Source: Gordonia sp. (in: high G+C Gram-positive bacteria)
GTDB taxonomy: Bacteria > Actinomycetota > Actinomycetes > Mycobacteriales > Mycobacteriaceae
Assembly: GCF_012515855.1 (NCBI RefSeq)
Contig: NZ_JAAYXO010000057.1
Coordinates: forward strand, 1 to 43,756
Direction of reading: 5' to 3'
Length of the DNA: 43,756 nt
Shown here in pieces: positions 6,664 through 13,497 of this stretch; positions within the stretch are counted from its first letter, which is position 1; every line of letters begins with the position of its first letter. The translations under genes were made by a program, and so were the position numbers. The notes below the pieces were generated by a model, which ran no database searches, was not told the origin of the DNA, and saw nothing but the letters and a program-made list of their open reading frames with translations.

Positions 6664-7893
6664 ATGACCGCAGAGATGCTCATTCTCGTTCTGCTGATCG
6701 TCACAGCACTCGGCTTTGACTTCACCAACGGGTTCCACGACACCGGCAACGCCATGGCGACATCGATCGCCACCGGCGCGCTGAAGCCGAAGGTCGCCGT
6801 CGGCCTGTCTGCGATCCTCAACCTGGTCGGCGCCTTCCTCTCCGTCCAGGTCGCCGCGACCATCACCAAGGACGTCCTGAAGATCCAGGAGACGTCCGGC
6901 GACGACAAGGGCGCGCTGGTCGACGGGCTCAGCGCGGACACCGCGCTGATCATCATCTTCGCCGGTTTGATCGGCGCCATCCTGTGGAATCTCTTCACCT
7001 GGCTGTTCGGCCTGCCGTCGAGCTCCTCGCACGCACTGTTCGGCGGTCTGATCGGTGCGGGTCTGGCAGCGATCGGCAGCTCGGGCATCAACTGGGAAGG
7101 CATCCTGGCCAAGCTGATCGTTCCGGCGCTGTTCGCCCCGGTGATCGCCTGTCTGGTGGCTGCGGTCGGCACCCTGCTCGTCTACGCCATCACCAACGGC
7201 ATGTCCGAGAAGAAGAAGGAGGGCGGCTTCCGCCACGGTCAGATCGCTTCAGCCTCCCTCGTCTCACTGGCTCACGGCACCGGCGACGCGCAGAAGACGA
7301 TGGGCGTCATCGCGCTCGCGCTGATCGCCACCGGTCACCTCGACGCCTCGACCGTTTCGCACGGACTGCCCTTCTGGGTGGTCGCCTCGTGTGCCGCCGC
7401 CATCGCGCTCGGCACCTGGCTCGGCGGCTGGCGCATCATCCGCACGCTGGGCAAGGGCCTGGTCGAGATCAAGGCGCCCCAGGGCATGGCAGCCGAGGCC
7501 TCGTCTGCGGCCATCATTCTGACCTCGTCGGTCGCGGGCATGGCGCTGTCGACCACCCACGTCGCCACCGGTTCGATCCTCGGTTCGGGACTCGGCAAGA
7601 AGGGCGCGGAGGTCCGCTGGAGCGTCGCCGGACGCATGGCGATCGCCTGGCTGACCACCCTGCCCGCCGCCGCACTGGTCGGCGCCCTCTGCTTCTGGCT
7701 CGCCAACATGGTCGGCGGCGCCCCGGGCGCCATCGTCATCTTCCTGATCCTGGCCGCTCTGTCCGCCTACATGTACTGGCGCGCCCAGCAGCAGAAGGTC
7801 GACCACCGGAACGTCAATGACGAGTGGGCCGAAGGCTCCGAGGGCGAAGAGACGCCGGTTCCGACCGCCACCGATCCCGCCGCTCAGGCCTGA
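6664..7893 (+). CDS. pitA: Low-affinity inorganic phosphate transporter, PiT family
   Basis: An integral membrane protein of 409 residues with about ten hydrophobic segments. The two PiT signatures are present: DFTNGFHDTGNA at residues 19-30 and SLAHGTGDAQKTMGV near residues 199-213. An internal duplication links the two halves, as usual in this family. It imports phosphate, normally as a metal-phosphate complex with cation symport. The C-terminus is hydrophilic and acidic (about 40 residues). Its neighbours are a small membrane protein and a DUF3349 protein, then menE, in the order seen around pitA (Rv0545c) in mycobacteria. The PHO-box-like array upstream suggests phosphate control. Confidence 0.95.
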   Translation: MTAEMLILVLLIVTALGFDFTNGFHDTGNAMATSIATGALKPKVAVGLSAILNLVGAFLSVQVAATITKDVLKIQETSGDDKGALVDGLSADTALIIIFAGLIGAILWNLFTWLFGLPSSSSHALFGGLIGAGLAAIGSSGINWEGILAKLIVPALFAPVIACLVAAVGTLLVYAITNGMSEKKKEGGFRHGQIASASLVSLAHGTGDAQKTMGVIALALIATGHLDASTVSHGLPFWVVASCAAAIALGTWLGGWRIIRTLGKGLVEIKAPQGMAAEASSAAIILTSSVAGMALSTTHVATGSILGSGLGKKGAEVRWSVAGRMAIAWLTTLPAAALVGALCFWLANMVGGAPGAIVIFLILAALSAYMYWRAQQQKVDHRNVNDEWAEGSEGEETPVPTATDPAAQA

Positions 7894-7922
7894 TTCCGAC
7901 TTCGCGAAAGGCTCATCACCTC

Positions 7923-8195
7923 ATGGACATCGTCTCCTCCATCTCCAAGGTCCTCGCGGTCGGCCTGGTCCTCGGCGCCGGCCTCCCCGCACTGTTCGCG
8001 GTCGGCATGCGCCTGGAAGCCATCGGCCACGGTGACCTCGGCAAGCCCGCCAACCCGATCATCCGCTACCTCGGCTTCGCCCTGATCGGACTGACCGTCG
8101 TGGTGATCGTCCTGGGGATCCTGTGGGTCACGCGACAGACGCTCGACTACTACTTCGACCTCCGCATCTTCCCCGACTTCGCTTACAAGAAGTGA
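7923..8195 (+). CDS. Small two-helix membrane protein (Rv0544c-like)
   Basis: A 90-residue protein with two predicted membrane helices, SSISKVLAVGLVLGAGLPALFAVGM and IRYLGFALIGLTVVVIVLGILWVT, and a short charged C-terminus ending DLRIFPDFAYKK. ATG 7923 has GAAAGG eleven bases upstream; longer starts overlap pitA and are not supported. It begins 29 bases after pitA and keeps the mycobacterial neighbourhood, where Rv0544c sits between pitA and Rv0543c. The function is unknown. A role as an accessory to the phosphate transporter is suggested by position only. Confidence 0.8.
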   Translation: MDIVSSISKVLAVGLVLGAGLPALFAVGMRLEAIGHGDLGKPANPIIRYLGFALIGLTVVVIVLGILWVTRQTLDYYFDLRIFPDFAYKK

Positions 8196-8237
8196 CCTCC
8201 GGGTAATCCCGGGTCTTGAAAGGCACCGAGACAACAC

Positions 8238-8579
8238 ATGGCACCATCGCTGTTCGACAACATCATCAGGTGGATTCGCGCCGGATATCCCGAGGGCATT
8301 CCGGCCTCCGACTACCCGCCGCTGCTGGCGCTGTTGACTCCGCTTCTGTCAGAGTCTGAGATCACCGACGTCGTCCTCGGGCTCGCGCTCGAGTACGGCA
8401 CCGACACTCCCGCCACCCCGGAGCGCATCCGCGAGGCGATTCACGCCGTCACCGAGCAGGCTCCGTCCGCGGACGAGATCGAGCAGGTCTCGGCACGTCT
8501 CGCCGCAGCAGGCTGGCCGCTCGCCGACCGCGAGAGCGTGACCGCAGCCGAACCCGTCGTGAGCAAGACCGAGGAGTGA
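8238..8579 (+). CDS. DUF3349 domain protein (Rv0543c-like)
   Basis: A soluble 113-residue protein. The segment IIRWIRAGYPEGIPASDYPPLLALL followed by LSESEITDVVL and then an ARLAAAGWPLA motif near the C-terminus matches the DUF3349 family, small helical proteins known from M. tuberculosis Rv0543c; family function is unknown. GTG of the next gene, menE, overlaps its stop (GTGA at 8576-8579), so the two are translated together. That coupling to a menaquinone enzyme is more informative than the fold. The last 15 residues are a low-complexity tail. Confidence 0.85.
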   Translation: MAPSLFDNIIRWIRAGYPEGIPASDYPPLLALLTPLLSESEITDVVLGLALEYGTDTPATPERIREAIHAVTEQAPSADEIEQVSARLAAAGWPLADRESVTAAEPVVSKTEE

Positions 8580-9742
8580 CTCTGCGAGTCCTTCGACCTC
8601 TCGAACTTCCCGCGAATCCCGCCGTGCTCGACGCTCGGCGGGATTTGACGGCTCTGCTCGACGGCGACGCCGCGTATCTGCCGCTCCCCGCCGACAACCC
8701 GGCCGACGTGCGTCGACTGTCCGAGGCGCTCGCGCTCGGCTCGCCCATCGACGACGACGCAGCCCTCGTCGTCTCGACCTCCGGCACCACCGGGACCCCC
8801 AAGGGCGCAGTCCACACGGCGGCCTCGCTGCGCGCATCGATCGACGCGACGGCGGAGGTCCTGGGCGGACCGGGCAGTTGGCTGCTCGCGATGCCCCCGC
8901 ACCACATCGCGGGTCTGCAGGTGCTGCTCCGCTCTCTCGCCGCGGGATACGACCCGGTGGTCCTCGACCTCGCTGCGGGCTTCGACCCCGCCGCGCTGCC
9001 CGCGCAGATCGCCGCCATGCCCGGTCACCGGCGCTACACCTCGCTGGTGCCCATGCAGCTCAGGAAGGCCCTCGACGATCCGCGCGCGTCAGCTGCGCTG
9101 GCCGACCTCGACGCGATCTTGGTGGGCGGAGCGGCCACCGGCGCTTCGCTCGCGGCCCGCGCCCTCGACGCCGGACTGCCTATCGTGCGGACGTACGGGA
9201 TGAGTGAGACCGCGGGGGGCTGCGTGTACGACGGCCTGCCGTTGCCGGGAACCCGCCTGCGGATCATGGAAGCGGGCGACGACGGCGCCGGCCGCGTGGC
9301 GCTGGGCGGCGCGACCCTTGCCAAGGGCTACCGCAACCTGCCCGACCACCCCGCGTTCGCCGACCCCGGCTGGTTCCTGACCGACGATCTGGGCGCGCTC
9401 GACGATCACCTGCTGCGGATCGTCGGCCGCGCCGACGAGGCGATCTCCACCGGCGGACTCACCGTGGTACCGCAGGTGGTCGAGGCAGTCATCTCCGAGG
9501 TGCCCGGCGTCGCCGACTGCGCGGTGTTCGGCGTGCCGGACGAACGACTGGGCGAGCAGGTGGTCGTCGCGGTGGTCGCCGCGACCGAAGGGCCGCGGCC
9601 CGACGACGCCGTGCTGCGCGCCTTCGTCACCGAGCGCCTCGATCGCTATGCGGCGCCCCGAAAGGTGTTCCTACTCGACGCTCTTACGCTCCGCGGCCCG
9701 GGCAAGGTGGATCGCCGGGCGCTGCGCGAGCGCTTCGCCTGA
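8576..9742 (+). CDS. menE: o-Succinylbenzoate-CoA ligase (MenE)
   Basis: An adenylate-forming enzyme of 388 residues, short for the family but normal for actinobacterial MenE. It activates o-succinylbenzoate with ATP and CoA, the step before MenB. The P-loop-like motif STSGTTGTPKG is at residues 67-77. Further motifs are RTYGMSETAGGCVYDG, the TDDLG and RIVGRADEAISTGG hinge region, and the C-terminal catalytic lysine in GPGKVDRRAL (about residue 377). The GTG start overlaps the DUF3349 stop by 4 bases, with GAGGA just upstream. The stop lies 11 bases from the convergent hydrolase gene. Confidence 0.94.
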   Translation: MTLRVLRPLELPANPAVLDARRDLTALLDGDAAYLPLPADNPADVRRLSEALALGSPIDDDAALVVSTSGTTGTPKGAVHTAASLRASIDATAEVLGGPGSWLLAMPPHHIAGLQVLLRSLAAGYDPVVLDLAAGFDPAALPAQIAAMPGHRRYTSLVPMQLRKALDDPRASAALADLDAILVGGAATGASLAARALDAGLPIVRTYGMSETAGGCVYDGLPLPGTRLRIMEAGDDGAGRVALGGATLAKGYRNLPDHPAFADPGWFLTDDLGALDDHLLRIVGRADEAISTGGLTVVPQVVEAVISEVPGVADCAVFGVPDERLGEQVVVAVVAATEGPRPDDAVLRAFVTERLDRYAAPRKVFLLDALTLRGPGKVDRRALRERFA

Positions 9743-9753
9743 GTTCGGCGGAA

Positions 9754-11130
9754 TCAGGCCGCTGCGTTCTCTTGTTCTGCGTCCACTACTTCTGCGTCCA
9801 CTTCTTCTGCGCTGATCTCTTCTGGCGCTTCCGGAGTCACCGGAGCGTCCTCTTCCACCGCAGTGGGCGTCTCATCCTGCGGGGTCTCAGCAGGCGGGAG
9901 CTCCTCCGTTGGAGTCTCCGCGTCGACACCGGTCCCGTCGTCCACCTGCGCGTGGCGCGGCGAGGACGATGACGTACCGCCCTCGAGCGGCTGCGGTTCG
10001 GCCCACTGCCCGGTGTCGTCCAGCAGGCGGCGCTTGCCCGCGACTCGGTTGGCCGCGGGGGCGTCATCGGTCTCGTCTGCGGTGGCAGTCGGCGACGAGA
10101 CCTTGGTCACCGGGACGTTCGGGTCGGCGTTCTCCGCCGTGATCTCCTGCGTCGGGTAGAACTTCTCGGCGGCCTTGTCCCACGACTCGAGCTGTTCGGT
10201 CGAGACCGGCACGCCCAGGGATTCGTAGATCATGGCGTTCAGCAGCGCGAACGGGTGGTAAGTGTCGTAAACCTGGTAGGTGCTGTTGCCACTGGTGAAC
10301 GTGGCGACCTGCTCCAGGTTCTCCAGATCGGCGTACGAGCCGCGGCCGGTGCCGGAGTGGATGGCGAGGAACCCCGCGGCATTGACCGCAACCGACGACA
10401 CCGGCCGCAGCGGGTCCCACTGCAGGTGGCCGACGGGATCACCCTGGACGATGACGTGAACAACCTTGGCGTCGCCGGTGTCCTCGGGATTGCGGGCGCC
10501 GTCGTTCGAGACGCCGATCAGGCCCAGCAGCGGCGTGGCGAACGGCGTCCGGCTCAGCTTGGACTTGACGCCCCACGGCCCCCGTGGATCGGAGACCAGC
10601 AGGATCGTCGAGTTGGATCCCAGAAGCCCCTTGGCCGCCGCCTGCTCCGCCGCGTTCCCGAGCGCTTCGCTGCCCTGCGAGTAGCCGGTGTACACGATGA
10701 CGCGATCGGCGTCCTTCAAGGCTTCCATCACCTTGAGCGTGTTGGCCGTGCCGACATCGCGGGAGTCGTTGTAGGTCGGGGCGGTGAACGGCAGCTTTCC
10801 GGACTTGCCGGAGATGATCGGCCAGAACGACTCCGGGTACTGGACCACGGTGAGGTCGCGCCCCGCGACGAGACTGTTGACACGCGGCGAATAGGTGTCG
10901 TCGGTGCCCGGCACGAGGACGACCAGTGCGTCCGAGTCGGCGTCTGGCACCAACGAAGACAGCACGTCGCTGGGCGCGGTCAGCGTCGGACCGTTGGCGG
11001 CAACTGACGAATCGACGCCGGGAATGTACGGCGCGTCCGCGGCCATCGCCGTCGGCGCGAACGCCAGCGGAGCAATCACTCCCGCGCACAGTCCACATGC
11101 AGCAGCCGACGTCGCAATTTTGCGCTTCAC
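9754..11130 (-). CDS. Secreted PE-PPE-domain type serine hydrolase with acidic C-terminal tail
   Basis: A 458-residue exported protein. GTG 11130 has GGGGGAG seven bases upstream and opens a signal peptide (KRKIATSAAACGLCAGVIAPLAFAPTAMA, cleavage after AMA). The body carries an alpha/beta-hydrolase core: LVVLVPGTDDTYSP, VQYPESFWPI and the nucleophile elbow VYTGYSQGSEA (GYSQG). This matches the PE-PPE domain family, esterase or lipase-like enzymes of mycolata that lack PE/PPE N-termini outside mycobacteria. Roughly the last 110 residues are Pro/Glu/Ala-rich and acidic, with short repeats such as AEEVDAEVVDAE, probably disordered in the cell envelope. The substrate is unknown. It is inserted between menE and menA. 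Confidence 0.75.
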   Translation of the reverse strand: MKRKIATSAAACGLCAGVIAPLAFAPTAMAADAPYIPGVDSSVAANGPTLTAPSDVLSSLVPDADSDALVVLVPGTDDTYSPRVNSLVAGRDLTVVQYPESFWPIISGKSGKLPFTAPTYNDSRDVGTANTLKVMEALKDADRVIVYTGYSQGSEALGNAAEQAAAKGLLGSNSTILLVSDPRGPWGVKSKLSRTPFATPLLGLIGVSNDGARNPEDTGDAKVVHVIVQGDPVGHLQWDPLRPVSSVAVNAAGFLAIHSGTGRGSYADLENLEQVATFTSGNSTYQVYDTYHPFALLNAMIYESLGVPVSTEQLESWDKAAEKFYPTQEITAENADPNVPVTKVSSPTATADETDDAPAANRVAGKRRLLDDTGQWAEPQPLEGGTSSSSPRHAQVDDGTGVDAETPTEELPPAETPQDETPTAVEEDAPVTPEAPEEISAEEVDAEVVDAEQENAAA

Positions 11131-11343
11131 TGAAGTTCTCCCCCGGGCGAGATAGCCGGTGCCACCGATAACGCCCAGGTAGCACCACATTCTGAGCCCT
11201 CATGGAATCACGCAGGAATTCCTCAGGTAAGTCCCAGAAACGGCGTCAGGGGTTGGGCTGACACCAGGTCGGGTGACACCCGGCGTGGCGGTATCGAGGT
11301 CGGCCGACGCCGGCGCGCCGCGCGAGGATGGAACAATATCGGC

Positions 11344-12213
11344 GTGGCAACAGTGGCTCAATGGATCGAAGGCGCACGACCGCGCACCCTGCCGAACGCG
11401 ATCGCTCCGGTGATTGCCGGAACCGGTGCCGGCCTCTACGTCGGGGGCGTCACCTGGTGGAAGGCGGCGCTGGCTCTGGTGGTGTCGCTCGCACTGATCG
11501 TCGGCGTCAATTATGCGAACGACTACTCCGACGGCATCCGCGGCACCGACGACGACCGGGTGGGCCCGCTCCGTCTGGTCGGCTCCGGTGCCGCACGTCC
11601 GGGAGCGGTCAAGGCCGCCGCGTTCACGGCGCTGGGCGTCGGTGCCGCGGCCGGGCTGGCACTGGCGATCGCCACCGCGTGGTGGCTGGTCCTCATCGGT
11701 GCCGTGTGCATCCTGGGCGCGTGGTTCTACACCGGCGGTCGACGCCCCTACGGATATCTGGGATTCGGCGAGATCGCCGTCTTCGTCTTCTTCGGACTCG
11801 TGGCCGTGCTTGGGACGCAGTTCGTCACGTCGGGCAAGGTGGACTGGGTCGGCGTCGGGTGTGCGGTCGCAGTCGGCGCGCTGTCGTCGGGCGTGCTGAT
11901 CGCCAACAATCTGCGCGACATCCCGACGGACACCGAATCCGGAAAGGTGACGCTCGCCGTGCGACTCGGCGACGCCGCCACGCGCAGGCTGTACCTCGTG
12001 ATGTGCGCGGTCCCAGTCGTCGTCAGCATCGTGCTGGCGGTTTTCGTTCCCGCGGCCGCGGCCGGCCTGCTGGTGGCGATCCCCCTGGTCAAACCGTTGA
12101 AGTTGGTCATGGGCGGAGCTCAGGGGCGCGAGCTGATCCCCGTCCTCGCGCTGACCGGAGTCGCGATGCTGGTGTGGTCCCTCGCGACCGGGATCGCGCT
12201 CGGCTTGAGCTAG
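11344..12213 (+). CDS. menA: 1,4-dihydroxy-2-naphthoate polyprenyltransferase (MenA)
   Basis: An integral membrane UbiA-family prenyltransferase of 289 residues. It joins a polyprenyl diphosphate to 1,4-dihydroxy-2-naphthoate, giving demethylmenaquinone. The N-terminal [22 protein letters not shown] and the first Asp-rich motif [20 protein letters not shown] are diagnostic. The second motif is [22 protein letters not shown]. About eight or nine membrane helices are visible. The start is GTG 11344; no strong ribosome binding site is seen (GAGG lies about 17 bases upstream). It is divergent from the hydrolase gene, with a 213-base spacer, and ends in a strong hairpin. Confidence 0.95.
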   Translation: MATVAQWIEGARPRTLPNAIAPVIAGTGAGLYVGGVTWWKAALALVVSLALIVGVNYANDYSDGIRGTDDDRVGPLRLVGSGAARPGAVKAAAFTALGVGAAAGLALAIATAWWLVLIGAVCILGAWFYTGGRRPYGYLGFGEIAVFVFFGLVAVLGTQFVTSGKVDWVGVGCAVAVGALSSGVLIANNLRDIPTDTESGKVTLAVRLGDAATRRLYLVMCAVPVVVSIVLAVFVPAAAAGLLVAIPLVKPLKLVMGGAQGRELIPVLALTGVAMLVWSLATGIALGLS

Positions 12214-12219
12214 TGACGC

Positions 12220-12262
12220 GACGATCGGCCCCTCCCGAAGTCTTCGGGAGGGGCCGATCGTC
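12220..12262. terminator. Perfect 21-bp hairpin terminator between menA and the Clp-N gene
   Basis: Bases 12220-12240 are perfectly complementary to 12242-12262, giving a very stable stem with a loop of only 1-3 bases. It sits 6 bases after the menA stop and 12 bases from the stop of the convergent Clp-N gene, so it can serve both strands. A short T-rich tract is present only weakly. Confidence 0.9.
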
Positions 12263-12274
12263 ATTGCTGGGGCA

Positions 12275-13018
12275 TCAGCCCGCTGCCGGTGCCTCTTGAA
12301 GAAGCGCCATCACCGCGTCGCGGAGTTGATCGACGGTCGTCGCCGACTCCACCACCGCGATCACCGCGGGATCGCCGCCGTCGAGCATGGCCAGCAGCAG
12401 GCGTTCGACGCGAAGGTCCGAGTCGCCCGCCTCTCGGGCTGTCGCCACCGTGGCACGGATCGCCTCGCGGGCCGGCTCGGTGAGGCGCCCGCCACGACCG
12501 CGACCTCGCGGGCCTCGACGGCCCCGGCCGCCTTCGGCCGGCCCGAACCAGATGCCGTCGGGCCCCACCTCCGCCCGGAACGGACCACTCCATCCGCCGG
12601 GTCCGCCGGTAGGACCACCGTGGTGCGGACCGCGGCGACCGTGCGGTCCGCGACCGCGACCACGACCTCGTTCGGGTCGTCGTCCCCAGCCCTCGGCGAG
12701 GTCTTCACCGAACCTGTCCCCGACGGCCTCGCGGACCTTGTCAAGGTCGATTCCAATGCTGCGCAGGGCCACTCGGTCGTCCTCGTAGCGGTCCCGAACG
12801 TCCTCGGGCTCCGCCTCCCGGTTCTTCCCGACCACCTCGCGTGCACCCGCCAGGGTGAGCCCCTGGTCGGCCAGCACGGCGAACAGCGGGCTGCGCGCAT
12901 TGCACAGCATGCCGAGCATGAGGTGGTCGGTGCCGATCTCGCGATGCGCGAGATCCTTTGCTTCCTGAGCCGCGAACATCATCACGGCTCGAGAGTCTGA
13001 ATTGAAACGGTCAAACAT
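12275..13018 (-). CDS. Clp N-terminal-domain protein without ATPase, with Gly/Arg-rich linker
   Basis: A 247-residue protein made of the two helical Clp_N repeats that in ClpC/ClpA recruit substrates and adaptors, but with no AAA+ module. Repeat 1 (about residues 1-105) contains MFDRFNSDSRAVMMFAAQEAKDLAHREIGTDHLMLGML and the RSIGIDLDKVREAVGDRFG helix. Repeat 2 (about 178-242) begins LTEPAREAI and continues DLRVERLLLAMLDGG. Between them residues 110-178 form an expanded GR-rich linker (RGRGRGRG, GRGRRGPRGRGRGG). ATG 13018 overlaps the upstream HTH gene by 8 bases, so the pair is one operon. Such HTH/Clp-N pairs are common in actinobacteria; a stress-regulatory role is a guess. Confidence 0.85.
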   Translation of the reverse strand: MFDRFNSDSRAVMMFAAQEAKDLAHREIGTDHLMLGMLCNARSPLFAVLADQGLTLAGAREVVGKNREAEPEDVRDRYEDDRVALRSIGIDLDKVREAVGDRFGEDLAEGWGRRPERGRGRGRGPHGRRGPHHGGPTGGPGGWSGPFRAEVGPDGIWFGPAEGGRGRRGPRGRGRGGRLTEPAREAIRATVATAREAGDSDLRVERLLLAMLDGGDPAVIAVVESATTVDQLRDAVMALLQEAPAAG

Positions 13019-13280
13019 CGTTGCCGTCCTTCCCAGCCGCTTCCGCGGCCTCTCGATACGAATGCTTCTGATGCACGGCCTGACGGCTGACCTGCAGAAC
13101 TTCGGCGATCGCCTGCCAACTCCATCCCTGCGACCTCGCCGAAGCCACATGAACGTCCTCGAGCCGGTCGGCGAGAGTTCGCAGCGCCCGAACCACTCCC
13201 AATCCGACTGCCGGATCCGCGCTTGCCGCGGCCCTCACCATCGGATCGTCGTCGTTCATCTGCTCATCATCTGCGTGCAT
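13011..13280 (-). CDS. Small helix-turn-helix protein paired with the Clp-N gene
   Basis: An 89-residue protein with a C-terminal helix-turn-helix at about residues 51-75 (GWSWQAIAEVLQVSRQAVHQKHS), resembling sigma-factor region 4 or homeodomain-like HTHs. It is preceded by a helix that could dimerise (VVRALRTLADRLEDVHVASARS). I chose ATG 13280 because a near-consensus promoter places its transcription start exactly at that A; an internal ATG at 13259 is the alternative. Its stop overlaps the Clp-N start by 8 bases. The palindromes in its promoter make it the likely autorepressor. Regulon and signal are unknown. Confidence 0.8.
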   Translation of the reverse strand: MHADDEQMNDDDPMVRAAASADPAVGLGVVRALRTLADRLEDVHVASARSQGWSWQAIAEVLQVSRQAVHQKHSYREAAEAAGKDGNDV

Positions 13281-13282
13281 TA

Positions 13283-13327
13283 TGTCAATATATGTTGACG
13301 TTCACGAACTGTCAATATTTATTGACA
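13283..13327 (-). promoter_or_regulatory. Promoter overlapped by two palindromic operators, HTH/Clp-N operon
   Basis: On the minus strand TTGACA (13315-13310) and TATATT (13292-13287) are separated by 17 bases. The -10 box ends six bases before ATG 13280, predicting a leaderless mRNA. TGTCAATA-N2-TATTGACA (13310-13327) is a perfect palindrome covering the -35 box. A second, weaker one, GTCAA-N6-TTGAC (13284-13299), covers the -10 box; the centres are 27 bases apart. A dimeric repressor binding here would shut the promoter. Confidence 0.75.
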
Positions 13328-13358
13328 CATCGCTGACGATCGACCGATCGGACGACGA

Positions 13359-13464
13359 GCGAAGCGGGGCGGGGCGATTGTTCACGCGAGCTCTCCGCAG
13401 GGACGAGGCGCTAGCCGAGGACCGAGGACTGTCGAGCGGGAACAATCGCCCCGCCCCGCTTCGC
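13359..13464. repeat. Perfect 25-bp inverted repeat with 56-base loop
   Basis: Bases 13359-13383 are perfectly complementary to 13440-13464. The repeat begins 34 bases downstream of the stop of the ABC permease gene (minus strand), ahead of the HTH promoter. It is G+C-rich and may terminate the transporter transcript. No T-tract and no coding sequence were found in the loop. Confidence 0.85.
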
Positions 13465-13497
13465 GCCGCCCGCTTCGCCTGCCACGCCACACGGGCA

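Noticed and set aside
13281-13327. Promoter reading rightward on the plus strand from the palindromes
   Set aside because: No plus-strand gene follows; only an inverted repeat and the 3' end of the permease gene lie there.
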